Below, piece after piece: positions 7,451 to 13,876 of a DNA stretch of 14,020 bases (position 1 is the first letter of the stretch; every line of letters starts with the position of its first letter). Both the position numbers and the translations under genes were made by a program. Under the pieces are notes generated by a model, which saw only the letters and a list, made by a program, of their open reading frames with translations, was not told the origin of the DNA and did no database searches. Source of the stretch: DASRCB01 sp035653295. Its GTDB lineage: Bacteria > Acidobacteriota > Terriglobia > Bryobacterales > Bryobacteraceae. The DNA lies in contig DASRCB010000189.1 of NCBI GenBank assembly GCA_035653295.1, forward strand, positions 1 through 14,020, given 5' to 3'.

Positions 7451-8392
7451 CTACGCGCGCATAGCCTCCACCGTGGCCCGAATGCCGTCTTCGTATGACG
7501 TCTTGTGTAATCCGGGCAGCAGCGCCCGCAGGCGTGTGTCGTCCAGTTGCACCGGGTTCGTCCAGAGGTAATGCATCTCCGCCACCTCGCGCAGGAACGG
7601 GTTGAAAATCCCGGCCAGGCGCAGCATCGTCTTACCCGCCACCCGTAAAGCGGGCTTTCGGCCAACAGCTCCAAAAACCAGCTCGGCGAAATGGCGCACC
7701 GTGATCATGCCCGGACCAGCCACGTTCCAGGAGGCGCCGTACGCTTCGTCTTTCTCCGAAAGCTCGGCGAGCGTGCGCGCCAGATCGGGAACATAGATGA
7801 ACTCGTGCGGTATGTCGATCGGACCGATCACCTGCGCGCGACGGCCCTCCAGCGCGGCCTTGAACATATCGCTCGCATAACTCAGTTCCGCTCCCGGGCC
7901 GTAAAAATCAGGAGCGCGGACCACGGCGGTGCGCAGCAAGCCGCGGCCGTGCGCCGCCATTACGAGGTCCTCCTGCTCTTTCCTCCAGCGGCCCTTCGCG
8001 GTGTTCGGGTTGCGTGGGTGCTCCTCGTTCACCGTTGGCGTCTGGGGCAGGCCGAAGGGATAGACCGTGCCCTGCAGCACGAAGCGCCCGACGCCTTCAG
8101 CGATGGCGGCTTCCAGCGCTACACGGGTGAGTTGCGGATGCAGGTGAAACTGCGTGTAGGGCACGCCGCCAAGGTATACGATGATGTCGGCGCCGTGCGC
8201 GGCCGCGCGCGTTTGCCGCTCGTGGGCGAAATCCGCCACCCGGTATTCCACCAGATCGCCGTAACGCGCGAAATCGCGGCGAAGGCGCTCCTCGCTGCGC
8301 CCGACAACACGAAACGGCAAACGCGCGGCCGCCCACTCCGCGGCGAGCGCCTTGCCGACAGAGCCGGTGGCGCCGAAGATCGCTCGGGTCAC
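7451..8392 (-). CDS. NAD-dependent epimerase/dehydratase-like protein (atypical extended SDR)
   Basis: This is a 313-residue Rossmann-fold protein of the extended or atypical SDR type. The N-terminal nucleotide-binding loop 'FGATGSVG' (residues 6-13) is intact, followed by 'GRS' (31-33), where NADP-preferring members often carry a basic residue, and 'AD' at 53-54. The core continues with 'VYLGGVPYTQF' (72-82), 'VLQGTVYPFG' (105-114), 'VVRAPDFYGPG' (157-167) and 'FIYVPDLART' (198-207). The usual YxxxK catalytic pair is not seen where expected: the segment reads 'KGRWRKEQEDLV' (133-144), so Lys stands in for Tyr and Arg for Lys. Tyr111 might substitute, or the protein may be a non-catalytic NAD(P) sensor. 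The start is GTG at 8392, since an in-frame TGA lies upstream and no ATG precedes the glycine loop. It diverges from phenylalanine hydroxylase and lies 78-108 bases upstream of the small gene. Confidence 0.85.
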   Translation of the reverse strand: MTRAIFGATGSVGKALAAEWAAARLPFRVVGRSEERLRRDFARYGDLVEYRVADFAHERQTRAAAHGADIIVYLGGVPYTQFHLHPQLTRVALEAAIAEGVGRFVLQGTVYPFGLPQTPTVNEEHPRNPNTAKGRWRKEQEDLVMAAHGRGLLRTAVVRAPDFYGPGAELSYASDMFKAALEGRRAQVIGPIDIPHEFIYVPDLARTLAELSEKDEAYGASWNVAGPGMITVRHFAELVFGAVGRKPALRVAGKTMLRLAGIFNPFLREVAEMHYLWTNPVQLDDTRLRALLPGLHKTSYEDGIRATVEAMRA

Positions 8393-8429
8393 GATCTCAG
8401 GGATGTACCGACTGGCGATATGGATTCAA

Positions 8430-8460
8430 GCCAAACACCCACTTTCATGTGGTGTTTGGC
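8430..8460. promoter_or_regulatory. Inverted repeat, candidate operator of the hydroxylase/SDR divergent promoter region
   Basis: A perfect 10-base inverted repeat, GCCAAACACC (8430-8439) and GGTGTTTGGC (8451-8460), is separated by 11 bases, so the half-site centres are 21 bases apart, about two helical turns. This is the geometry expected for a dimeric repressor or activator. It sits in the 107-base region between the divergent SDR and phenylalanine hydroxylase genes, ending 40 bases before the hydroxylase start. A possible -10 box, TACACT (8473-8478), follows it on the plus strand. No T-run follows on either strand, so it does not look like a terminator. Confidence 0.55.
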
Positions 8461-8488
8461 ATCAAAATCGCTTACACTCCTCGGTAGC

Positions 8489-8502
8489 GGGAGGAGACCT
8501 TG
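8489..8502 (+). promoter_or_regulatory. Strong Shine-Dalgarno with TTG start codon of phenylalanine hydroxylase
   Basis: GGGAGGAG (8489-8496) lies 5 bases (counted from GGAGG, 8490-8494) before a TTG at 8500-8502. No in-frame ATG or GTG nearby has a comparable site, so TTG is taken as the real start. The strong ribosome site probably compensates for the weak start codon. Confidence 0.7.
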
Positions 8503-9405
8503 CCCACAGTCATAGCCGCGGGCCTTACCACCACGGAAGCTCCGTTTATCGAGCAGGCGCGTCATGATGGCCGCCTCTTTATCGAGCAGCCGTACGAATT
8601 GTACTCGGAAGAGAATCACGAGGCTTGGCGCCGTCTCTATGCGCGCATGGGCGAACGCTGGCAGCGATACGCGAACCCATGGTTTCTCAAAGGGGTGCAG
8701 TCGCTGTGCCTCGATCCGCAGCGAATTCCGAGGCTCGAAGACGTCAACCGGTTCCTCTCGCCGCTGACCGGCTTCCAGGCCAAACCGGTGAGCGGGTACG
8801 TGCCGTCGTTCGTCTTCTTCGACTGCCTCCGCAACCGCTGCTTCCCCACCACCGTCACCATCCGTCGCTCGGACCGGCTGGATTATTTACCGGAGCCTGA
8901 TATTTTCCACGACATCGCCGGCCACGTACCCATGCATACGGACAGGCAATTCGCCGACACCCTGGTGCGTTTCGGCGAATGCGCTCACACCGCGGCCGAC
9001 CTGGTTTCCGGCATCCGCGACCGCGAGATGCGCCTCCATGCGCTGGCGAGCATCATCCGCGCCATGGCCCGCTTCTTCTGGTTCACGGTCGAGTTCGGTC
9101 TGATGCGCGGCCGCGATGGACTGAAGGCCTACGGCAGCGGACTGCTCAGCTCGTATGGCGAGCTGGCGCACGCCATCGAATCGCCCGAGGTGCAGCGCTT
9201 TCCCATTCAGATTGAGTGGGCCATCAACCAGTCCTTCGAGATCGACCATTACCAGCCGCTGCTGTTCATCGTCCATTCCTTCGACCACCTGTTCAGCCTT
9301 GTCGATCAGCTGGAGCGCTGGATGAAGGATGGCCGCCTGAGCAACGTCGCTCCCGGTGAGCCGCAGGTCAGCGAGAGCGATCTCCAGAGCTTCCTCGGAC
9401 GTTAG
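8500..9405 (+). CDS. phhA: Phenylalanine 4-monooxygenase (phenylalanine hydroxylase)
   Basis: This is a 301-residue protein of the aromatic amino acid hydroxylase family. The enzyme uses O2 and a tetrahydropterin with a non-haem Fe(II) to turn L-phenylalanine into tyrosine, the entry to phenylalanine breakdown. The iron site is visible: His137 and His142 in 'PDIFHDIAGHVP' and Glu199 in 'FWFTVEFGLM'. Other family segments are 'GYVPSFVFFDCLRNRCFP' (99-116), 'YGSGLLSSYGE' (211-221) and 'IDHYQPLLFIV' (248-258). It has only the catalytic domain with no N-terminal ACT regulatory domain, and its length matches bacterial monofunctional enzymes. The 'phe' versus 'trp' choice rests on bacterial family precedent. 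The pterin-recycling dehydratase (PhhB) is not next to it. The TAG stop at 9403-9405 shares bases with the stop of the convergent sugar isomerase-like gene. Confidence 0.93.
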   Translation: MPTVIAAGLTTTEAPFIEQARHDGRLFIEQPYELYSEENHEAWRRLYARMGERWQRYANPWFLKGVQSLCLDPQRIPRLEDVNRFLSPLTGFQAKPVSGYVPSFVFFDCLRNRCFPTTVTIRRSDRLDYLPEPDIFHDIAGHVPMHTDRQFADTLVRFGECAHTAADLVSGIRDREMRLHALASIIRAMARFFWFTVEFGLMRGRDGLKAYGSGLLSSYGELAHAIESPEVQRFPIQIEWAINQSFEIDHYQPLLFIVHSFDHLFSLVDQLERWMKDGRLSNVAPGEPQVSESDLQSFLGR

Positions 9406-10226
9406 CCCAGCAACCCCCGAATGAACGCCAGATTGCGCCGCAGGTCCGCTTCAACCGAGTGCGACGGCGCATCCGTCTCGAGGTTGGCGAACCCGTCGAA
9501 TCCGATGGCCCGAATCGCCGCGAGCACCTTCGCGAAATCGATGTTGCCTTCGCCGAGGTAGTGCGGATTGTCCTTGAAATGGAACTGGCAGATGCGATCC
9601 CGCCCGAGCCATGCGATCTCGCGCAGCACGTCGTGGTTCCAGCGCGTGGAATTCCCGACATCGTAGTAAACCTTTGCCGCGTCCGATTTGCTCAGCTCCA
9701 TGATGCGGACGTTGTCCTCCGCCGAAAGCTGGTCTTCGAGACCCAGAACCACACCGGCCTTCTCCGCGTCTGGCGCAAGCTCACGCAACACGCTGCCGAC
9801 GTAATCGAACTCCGAAGGCGCAACATCGCACTTGAAGAAGAGCGGCAGCAGCATGACCCGAACGCCCAGGGCGGCGGTGATGCGAATGCCGTCCGCCACC
9901 CATTTCGGCGCGGCCCCGCTGCTCTTCAGACAGTCATCGTGGAGGCGATCGAGGCAGGTGCTGTCGATCGGAATACCCTCTCGCTTCGAAGCCGCGCGAT
10001 ACTGCGCGATCAGCTGCGGATTATCGAGCGGAAGCTGATCGTCCACGAGCTTGCGTCCGAGGCTGATCTGCACGCCATCGAAGCCGAGCCGCTTCGCCAT
10101 CGCGACCGCTTCCACGCGGCCGGTCATCTCCAGATTCCAGTCGGTGATGCCGATCTTCAGATGCGAACCGGAGGCGCCGCGCAGCATCGAGGCGGCGGAG
10201 GCCAGAAGAAATGCGCGCCGGTTCAT
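9402..10226 (-). CDS. Tat-exported sugar phosphate isomerase/epimerase-like TIM-barrel protein
   Basis: This is a 274-residue protein of the xylose isomerase-like/AP endonuclease 2 TIM-barrel superfamily. The N-terminus 'MNRRAFLLASAASML' is a twin-arginine signal (Arg3-Arg4, then a hydrophobic stretch), so it probably acts outside the cytoplasm. The four metal ligands expected of the family are visible: Glu164 ('LGLED'), Asp189 ('YYDVGN'), His216 ('QFHFKD') and Glu250 ('NLET'). Such proteins isomerise or epimerise sugars or, in 3-keto-glycoside pathways, cleave oxidised glycosides; the substrate is unknown here. The ATG at 10224-10226 overlaps the ROK kinase stop as ATGA, so the two are co-translated. 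The frame stays open further upstream to 10661 inside the kinase gene, but the Tat signal fixes the start. Its stop overlaps the convergent hydroxylase stop. Confidence 0.88.
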   Translation of the reverse strand: MNRRAFLLASAASMLRGASGSHLKIGITDWNLEMTGRVEAVAMAKRLGFDGVQISLGRKLVDDQLPLDNPQLIAQYRAASKREGIPIDSTCLDRLHDDCLKSSGAAPKWVADGIRITAALGVRVMLLPLFFKCDVAPSEFDYVGSVLRELAPDAEKAGVVLGLEDQLSAEDNVRIMELSKSDAAKVYYDVGNSTRWNHDVLREIAWLGRDRICQFHFKDNPHYLGEGNIDFAKVLAAIRAIGFDGFANLETDAPSHSVEADLRRNLAFIRGLLG

Positions 10227-11152
10227 GCCGCCTCCCCGTACATGACCAGCGACGCCGCGCCGACCACACCCGAATCGACCGTGGCGGGCACGATCGGGAT
10301 GGCCCGGCGCAGCAGGCGTTTGGTCCGCTGCTCGGTATCGGCGCGCAACGGCGCGAACAGCATCTCGCCGGCCACGGCGATCTGGCCGCCGAGGATTACG
10401 ATCTCCGGGTCCAGCGCGTGCATGATCCCGGCCAGCGCCGCGCCCAGGCAGACGACGGCGCGGTCGAAGATCGAGCGGGCAATCAGGTCGCCCTCGCGGG
10501 CGCAGGCGAACACGTCGGCGCACGTGACGGCAGTCGGGTTGTCCTGAAAGCGCGTGCGCAGCAGCGAATCGCAGCCGCGCAGGATCGCGTTCATGGCCTC
10601 GAACTCGATGGCCCGCGATGAGAAGTACGTCTCCAGGCAGCCGCGGCTGCCGCAGATGCAATACGGGCCAAGCGGATCGACGACGACATGGCCGAGGTGT
10701 CCCGCCGCGCCGCCATGCCCGAAGACGAGCCGGCCGTCCTTGGCGATTCCGCCGCCCACGCCGGTGCCCAGCGTGAGCATCACCACGTCGCGCTTGCCTT
10801 TGGCGGCGCCGAAGACCAGTTCGCCGGCAAGCGCCGCGCGGGCGTCGTTGTCGGCGCGGACCGTTCCCTGCCCTTCCAGAAAGTCCGCCAGGCGGTATCC
10901 CTGAAGATAATCCAGCGTCCCCGGAAGCGACTCAACCATGGTGTCCTCTGGCCGGATGATGCCCTTGCACGCGATGCCCACCCCGCTGATCGGGGCCCCG
11001 TTGGCGATGCGCGCCAGCAGCGGCGGAAGCGCTTCGCGAAATGCCGTCAGTGAAGCGGGCGTCGGAATCGCGGCACTGCGCGAAAGGCGCCCGGCCTCAT
11101 CCACCAGCCCGGCCTTGATCCGTGTTCCTCCGATATCCAATCCTGCGACCAT
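10223..11152 (-). CDS. ROK family sugar kinase
   Basis: This is a 309-residue protein from the ATG at 11150-11152, which gives the normal ROK N-terminus 'MVAGLDIGGTRIKAG'. An in-frame GTG at 11170 would add six residues; neither start has a good ribosome site. ROK members phosphorylate hexoses such as glucose or N-acetylmannosamine, or are repressors; no HTH is present here, so a kinase is expected. Visible motifs are the phosphate loop DIGGT (6-10), the catalytic 'DNDARAA' (Asp101/Asp103), 'GTGVGGGI' (129-136) and the zinc motif 'CICGSRGCLE' (Cys165, Cys167, Cys172) with His155. The usual ExGH sugar-contact motif reads 'HLGH' (152-155), His replacing Glu, which may alter sugar preference. 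Its stop overlaps the isomerase-like gene (ATGA), and it diverges from the SDR operon. Confidence 0.9.
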   Translation of the reverse strand: MVAGLDIGGTRIKAGLVDEAGRLSRSAAIPTPASLTAFREALPPLLARIANGAPISGVGIACKGIIRPEDTMVESLPGTLDYLQGYRLADFLEGQGTVRADNDARAALAGELVFGAAKGKRDVVMLTLGTGVGGGIAKDGRLVFGHGGAAGHLGHVVVDPLGPYCICGSRGCLETYFSSRAIEFEAMNAILRGCDSLLRTRFQDNPTAVTCADVFACAREGDLIARSIFDRAVVCLGAALAGIMHALDPEIVILGGQIAVAGEMLFAPLRADTEQRTKRLLRRAIPIVPATVDSGVVGAASLVMYGEAA

Positions 11153-11163
11153 CGACGTTGATC

Positions 11164-11193
11164 TTGACACAAGACGGCCGCGGTTGAAATACT
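11164..11193 (+). promoter_or_regulatory. Candidate promoter of the SDR-metE-like operon
   Basis: A perfect TTGACA (11164-11169) is followed after 18 bases by AATACT (11188-11193), a 4-of-6 match to TATAAT. Transcription would begin about 10 bases before the ATG at 11209, leaving a very short leader with the AGGA ribosome site (11200-11203). The -35 lies within a 13-base palindrome, TCTTG-ACA-CAAGA (11162-11174), which could be an operator. The spacing is slightly long and acidobacterial promoters are poorly known, so this is tentative. Confidence 0.4.
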
Positions 11194-11208
11194 CACCGCA
11201 GGAAAACG

Positions 11209-11982
11209 ATGGGGCGTCTCGCCGGTAAAGTGCTGCTGATAACCGGATCGACGGGCATTGCGGAAGCTACGGCGCTGCTGGCCGCCGACGAGGGCGCTCG
11301 TGTGTTCGTGGTGGGTAAGGACACCGCGACGGTGACGAGCCTGGCAGCGCGCGTTGGCGCGACCTATGCCATTGCCGACCTCACGTCCACGGAGCAGACC
11401 GACACCGCCGTGAGCGCCTGCTCTGCGCAGTACGGCCGCATCGACGCCGCGTTCCATGTTGCCGGCATCAGCGGCCGCCGGTTCGGCGACGGGCCGCTGC
11501 ACGCGTGTACCGACGAAGGCTGGGCGATGACGCTGGATGTGAACCTCGGGAGCACGTTTCGAGTCTGCCGCGCGGTGCTGCGGACGATGCTCCAGCAGCC
11601 GCCCGATGCCGGCGGCCGCCGCGGCGCGATTCTCACCATGGGCAGCGTCACCGCGCTTTCGCCTGAGCCCCACCACTTCGCCACCCACGCGTATGCCGCC
11701 AGCAAATCGGGCATCATGGGACTCAGCGAAGCCACTGCGTCCTACTATGCGCCGCACGGAATCCGTATCAACGCCCTTGCTCCCGGACTGGTGCGCACGC
11801 CCATGAGCAGGCGCGCGCAGAACGACGCCGAGATCATGGCATTCATGAAAGACAAGCAGCCGCTGGCGGATTTGATCGAACCGGACGACATCGCGCGCGC
11901 CGCCGTCTTCCTGCTCAGCGACGAGGCGCGGACCATAACCGGAGTGGTGTTCCCCGTGGATGCAGGCTGGCGGGTGAGCTGA
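11209..11982 (+). CDS. SDR family oxidoreductase (classical short-chain dehydrogenase)
   Basis: This is a 257-residue Rossmann-fold NAD(P)-dependent oxidoreductase of classical SDR length. The catalytic residues are present: Ser146 ('TMGSVTAL'), Tyr162 and Lys166 ('AYAASKSG'), and Asn112 ('DVNLGSTF'). The C-terminal 'INALAPGLVRTP' (187-198) and 'ITGVVFPVDAGW' are typical of sugar, alcohol and ketone dehydrogenases of this family. The cofactor loop is unusual: 'TGSTGIAEA' (12-20) is one residue shorter than TGxxxGxG and has Ala in place of the last Gly, and 'HVAG' replaces NNAG. The substrate cannot be told from sequence. AGGA (11200-11203) lies 5 bases before the ATG. It opens a plus-strand operon, with the next gene starting after one base. 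Confidence 0.92.
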   Translation: MGRLAGKVLLITGSTGIAEATALLAADEGARVFVVGKDTATVTSLAARVGATYAIADLTSTEQTDTAVSACSAQYGRIDAAFHVAGISGRRFGDGPLHACTDEGWAMTLDVNLGSTFRVCRAVLRTMLQQPPDAGGRRGAILTMGSVTALSPEPHHFATHAYAASKSGIMGLSEATASYYAPHGIRINALAPGLVRTPMSRRAQNDAEIMAFMKDKQPLADLIEPDDIARAAVFLLSDEARTITGVVFPVDAGWRVS

Positions 11983-11983
11983 G

Positions 11984-13027
11984 ATGACCATCGACCAACC
12001 GCTGCGCACCACCGTGATCGGAAGCTATCCGTTTCCCGGATGGCTGGAGTTCGCCGCGCAGCACCTGGAGCAGTTCGGCGAAGACGACATCCGCGAAGCG
12101 CAGGACGATGCAGTGATCGCCGCCGTGCACGACCAGCTCGCCGCCGGCCTGGATGTGATCACCGACGGCGAGCAGACGCGGCTCGACTTCAATCTGTCGT
12201 TCTACGGGTATCTGGAGGGCATCTCGCTGGAGCCGCAGCCGCCACGGCGATTCGGGCCGCCCGCGCACGACCAGCGCGGCAAGCATCGCATCACCGGCGA
12301 GCTTCGGGCGCCGCGCGGCCTGGGCGTGGTTGCCGAATTCGCGCGTCTCCAGCGGCTGGCGCCTCAGAACGGACCGGTGCTCAAGGCCAGCGTGCCCGGT
12401 CCGTACACGCTGAGCGGCCGTTTAATCCCGAATGCACAGTACCCCGATCGCTGGGCCATCGCCGAAGCTCTGATCCCGATCGTGCGCGCCGAATTGGAAG
12501 CGGTCGTGGCCGCTGGATGTACGGAGGTCACCATCGACGAGCCCTCTATGAGCTGCTACGCCTATCGCGAGGACCCGCGCCGCTTCGTCGACATCTTCAA
12601 CCGGACCGTGGAAGCGGTCGCCGGCCGTTGTCATCTTTCGACTCACCTCTGCTTCGGAAACTACAAGGGCCGTGCGGTCGGACCGCGCCAGTATGCGCCC
12701 ATGTTTCCGGCGTTTCTCGATTTCCATGCCGACGAGATTCATCTCGAAATGGCCAGCCGCGAGTTCGCCGAGCTCGAACTGCTGAAGACAATCACTGGGA
12801 GCAAGCGAGCCGCCGTGGGTATTATCGACGTGAAGAGCTACTACACCGAGACGGTGGACGACGTCGCCGCGCGCGTGCGCCGCTGCCTGAAGTATGCGCC
12901 GCCGGAACGGCTGTCGTTCGCGCCGGACTGCGGCCTGAGCCAGACGGCGCGCTGGGCGGCGCGGCAGAAGCTGAAGAACATGGTGGCGGGGGTGCACGCC
13001 ATACGGCGGGAACTGGGTATCGCATGA
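11984..13027 (+). CDS. Core-MetE-like cobalamin-independent methyltransferase (stand-alone C-terminal domain)
   Basis: This is a 347-residue protein equal to the catalytic C-terminal half of MetE without the N-terminal half (full MetE is about 750 residues). The zinc ligands that bind the thiol substrate are all present: His221 and Cys223 ('THLCFGN'), Glu255 ('IHLEMASRE') and Cys316 ('FAPDCGLSQ'). The N-terminal 'TTVIGSYPFP' and 'ITDGEQTR' (59-66) and the 'TIDEPSMS' strand (183-190) are family hallmarks. Full MetE moves a methyl group from methyltetrahydrofolate to homocysteine; single-domain relatives use other methyl donors or are uncharacterised. No MesX/DUF1852 partner is present in the window. 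It starts one base after the SDR stop with no clear ribosome site and overlaps the next gene as ATGA, so it is an integral part of this sugar-type operon. The role there is unknown. Confidence 0.88.
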   Translation: MTIDQPLRTTVIGSYPFPGWLEFAAQHLEQFGEDDIREAQDDAVIAAVHDQLAAGLDVITDGEQTRLDFNLSFYGYLEGISLEPQPPRRFGPPAHDQRGKHRITGELRAPRGLGVVAEFARLQRLAPQNGPVLKASVPGPYTLSGRLIPNAQYPDRWAIAEALIPIVRAELEAVVAAGCTEVTIDEPSMSCYAYREDPRRFVDIFNRTVEAVAGRCHLSTHLCFGNYKGRAVGPRQYAPMFPAFLDFHADEIHLEMASREFAELELLKTITGSKRAAVGIIDVKSYYTETVDDVAARVRRCLKYAPPERLSFAPDCGLSQTARWAARQKLKNMVAGVHAIRRELGIA

Positions 13028-13863
13028 TCGAGCCGCTTCTGAAAGACGAGTCATTCCTCGGCGATGTGCGTGCGGCCCGCGCCGAGGGCGACGCGCTGCA
13101 CTTGTGGTGGCTGGGCCAGAGCGGATTCCTCGTGCATCATGCGGATACGTGCGTGCTGCTGGATCCGTACCTGTCCGACTCGCTGACGAAGAAGTACGCC
13201 GCCACGGACAAGCCGCACGTGCGCATGACCGCGCGCGTCATCGCACCGGAGAAGCTCGATTTCATCGACGTGGTCACGTCCAGCCACAACCACACCGACC
13301 ACCTCGATGCCGAGACGCTACTGCCCCTGCGCGCCGCGAATCCGGCGCTGCGGATGATCATTCCCGACGCCAATCGCGCCTTTGTCGCCGAGCGTCTCGG
13401 CTGCGATCCCGCGTGGCCTGTTGGCCTCGACGACGGGCAGTCCGCCACCGTCTCCGACGTGCGGTTCACCGCCATTCCGTCCGCCCATGAAACCGTGGAG
13501 CGCGACGAAGCCGGCCGCTGCCGCTTCCTCGGCTACATCGTTCGCATCGGCCGCTGGACCATCTATCACAGCGGCGACACCGTCCTGTACGACGGCATGG
13601 CGGAGCGGATTCGCCCGTTCGCGCCGGACCTCGCCCTGCTGCCCATCAATGGCGCCAAACCGGAGCGCCGCGTGGCCGGCAACCTCGATGGCCGCGAAGC
13701 GGCGCGGCTGGCGCACGATGGCGCCGTGAAGCTCGTCGTTCCCTGCCACTACGAGATGTTCGAGTTCAACACCGCTTCGCCCGACGAGTTCGTCGCCGAA
13801 GCGAAACGCCTGAACCAGCCGTATCGCCTGCTTCGCGCCGGCGAGCGGCTAACCCTGCACTGA
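13024..13863 (+). CDS. UlaG-like metallo-beta-lactamase-fold hydrolase
   Basis: This is a 279-residue protein with the metal-binding motif 'SHNHTDHLD' (His88, His90, Asp92, His93), then His155 ('PSAHE'), Asp185 ('YHSGDT') and His242 ('PCHYEMF'). Together with 'WWLGQSGFLV' (28-37) and 'LLDPYL' (45-50) these match the UlaG subfamily, whose founder opens L-ascorbate-6-phosphate lactone. A lactonase following a dehydrogenase (the SDR two genes upstream) fits oxidative sugar metabolism, but the substrate is inferred only. No signal peptide is seen, so it is probably cytoplasmic. The ATG at 13024-13026 overlaps the MetE-like stop (ATGA). The frame is open far upstream inside the MetE-like gene, but that part is an Arg/Ala-rich shadow with no homology-like features. 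Confidence 0.9.
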   Translation: MIEPLLKDESFLGDVRAARAEGDALHLWWLGQSGFLVHHADTCVLLDPYLSDSLTKKYAATDKPHVRMTARVIAPEKLDFIDVVTSSHNHTDHLDAETLLPLRAANPALRMIIPDANRAFVAERLGCDPAWPVGLDDGQSATVSDVRFTAIPSAHETVERDEAGRCRFLGYIVRIGRWTIYHSGDTVLYDGMAERIRPFAPDLALLPINGAKPERRVAGNLDGREAARLAHDGAVKLVVPCHYEMFEFNTASPDEFVAEAKRLNQPYRLLRAGERLTLH

Positions 13864-13876
13864 AAGGACCCTGCCC

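Noticed and set aside
9459..10547. Plus-strand open frame of 362 codons
   Set aside because: It is antisense to the isomerase-like and ROK genes, is Arg/Ala-rich and has no domain features.
10227..10661. Upstream extension of the isomerase-like frame
   Set aside because: It is an out-of-frame reading of the ROK gene; the Tat signal directly after the ATG at 10226 fixes the start.
11047..12012. Minus-strand open frame of 321 codons
   Set aside because: It is antisense to the SDR gene with intact catalytic residues; its product shows only low-complexity His/Arg/Gly composition.
12040..13023. Upstream extension of the UlaG-like frame making a 607-residue protein
   Set aside because: The extension is out-of-frame translation of the MetE-like gene; the ATG at 13024 with ATGA coupling and normal family length is preferred.
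13024..13863. Quorum-quenching AHL lactonase
   Set aside because: The HxHxDH motif is shared, but the overall layout (WWLGQSGFLV, LLDPYL, HSGDT, PCHYEMF) is that of the UlaG group.
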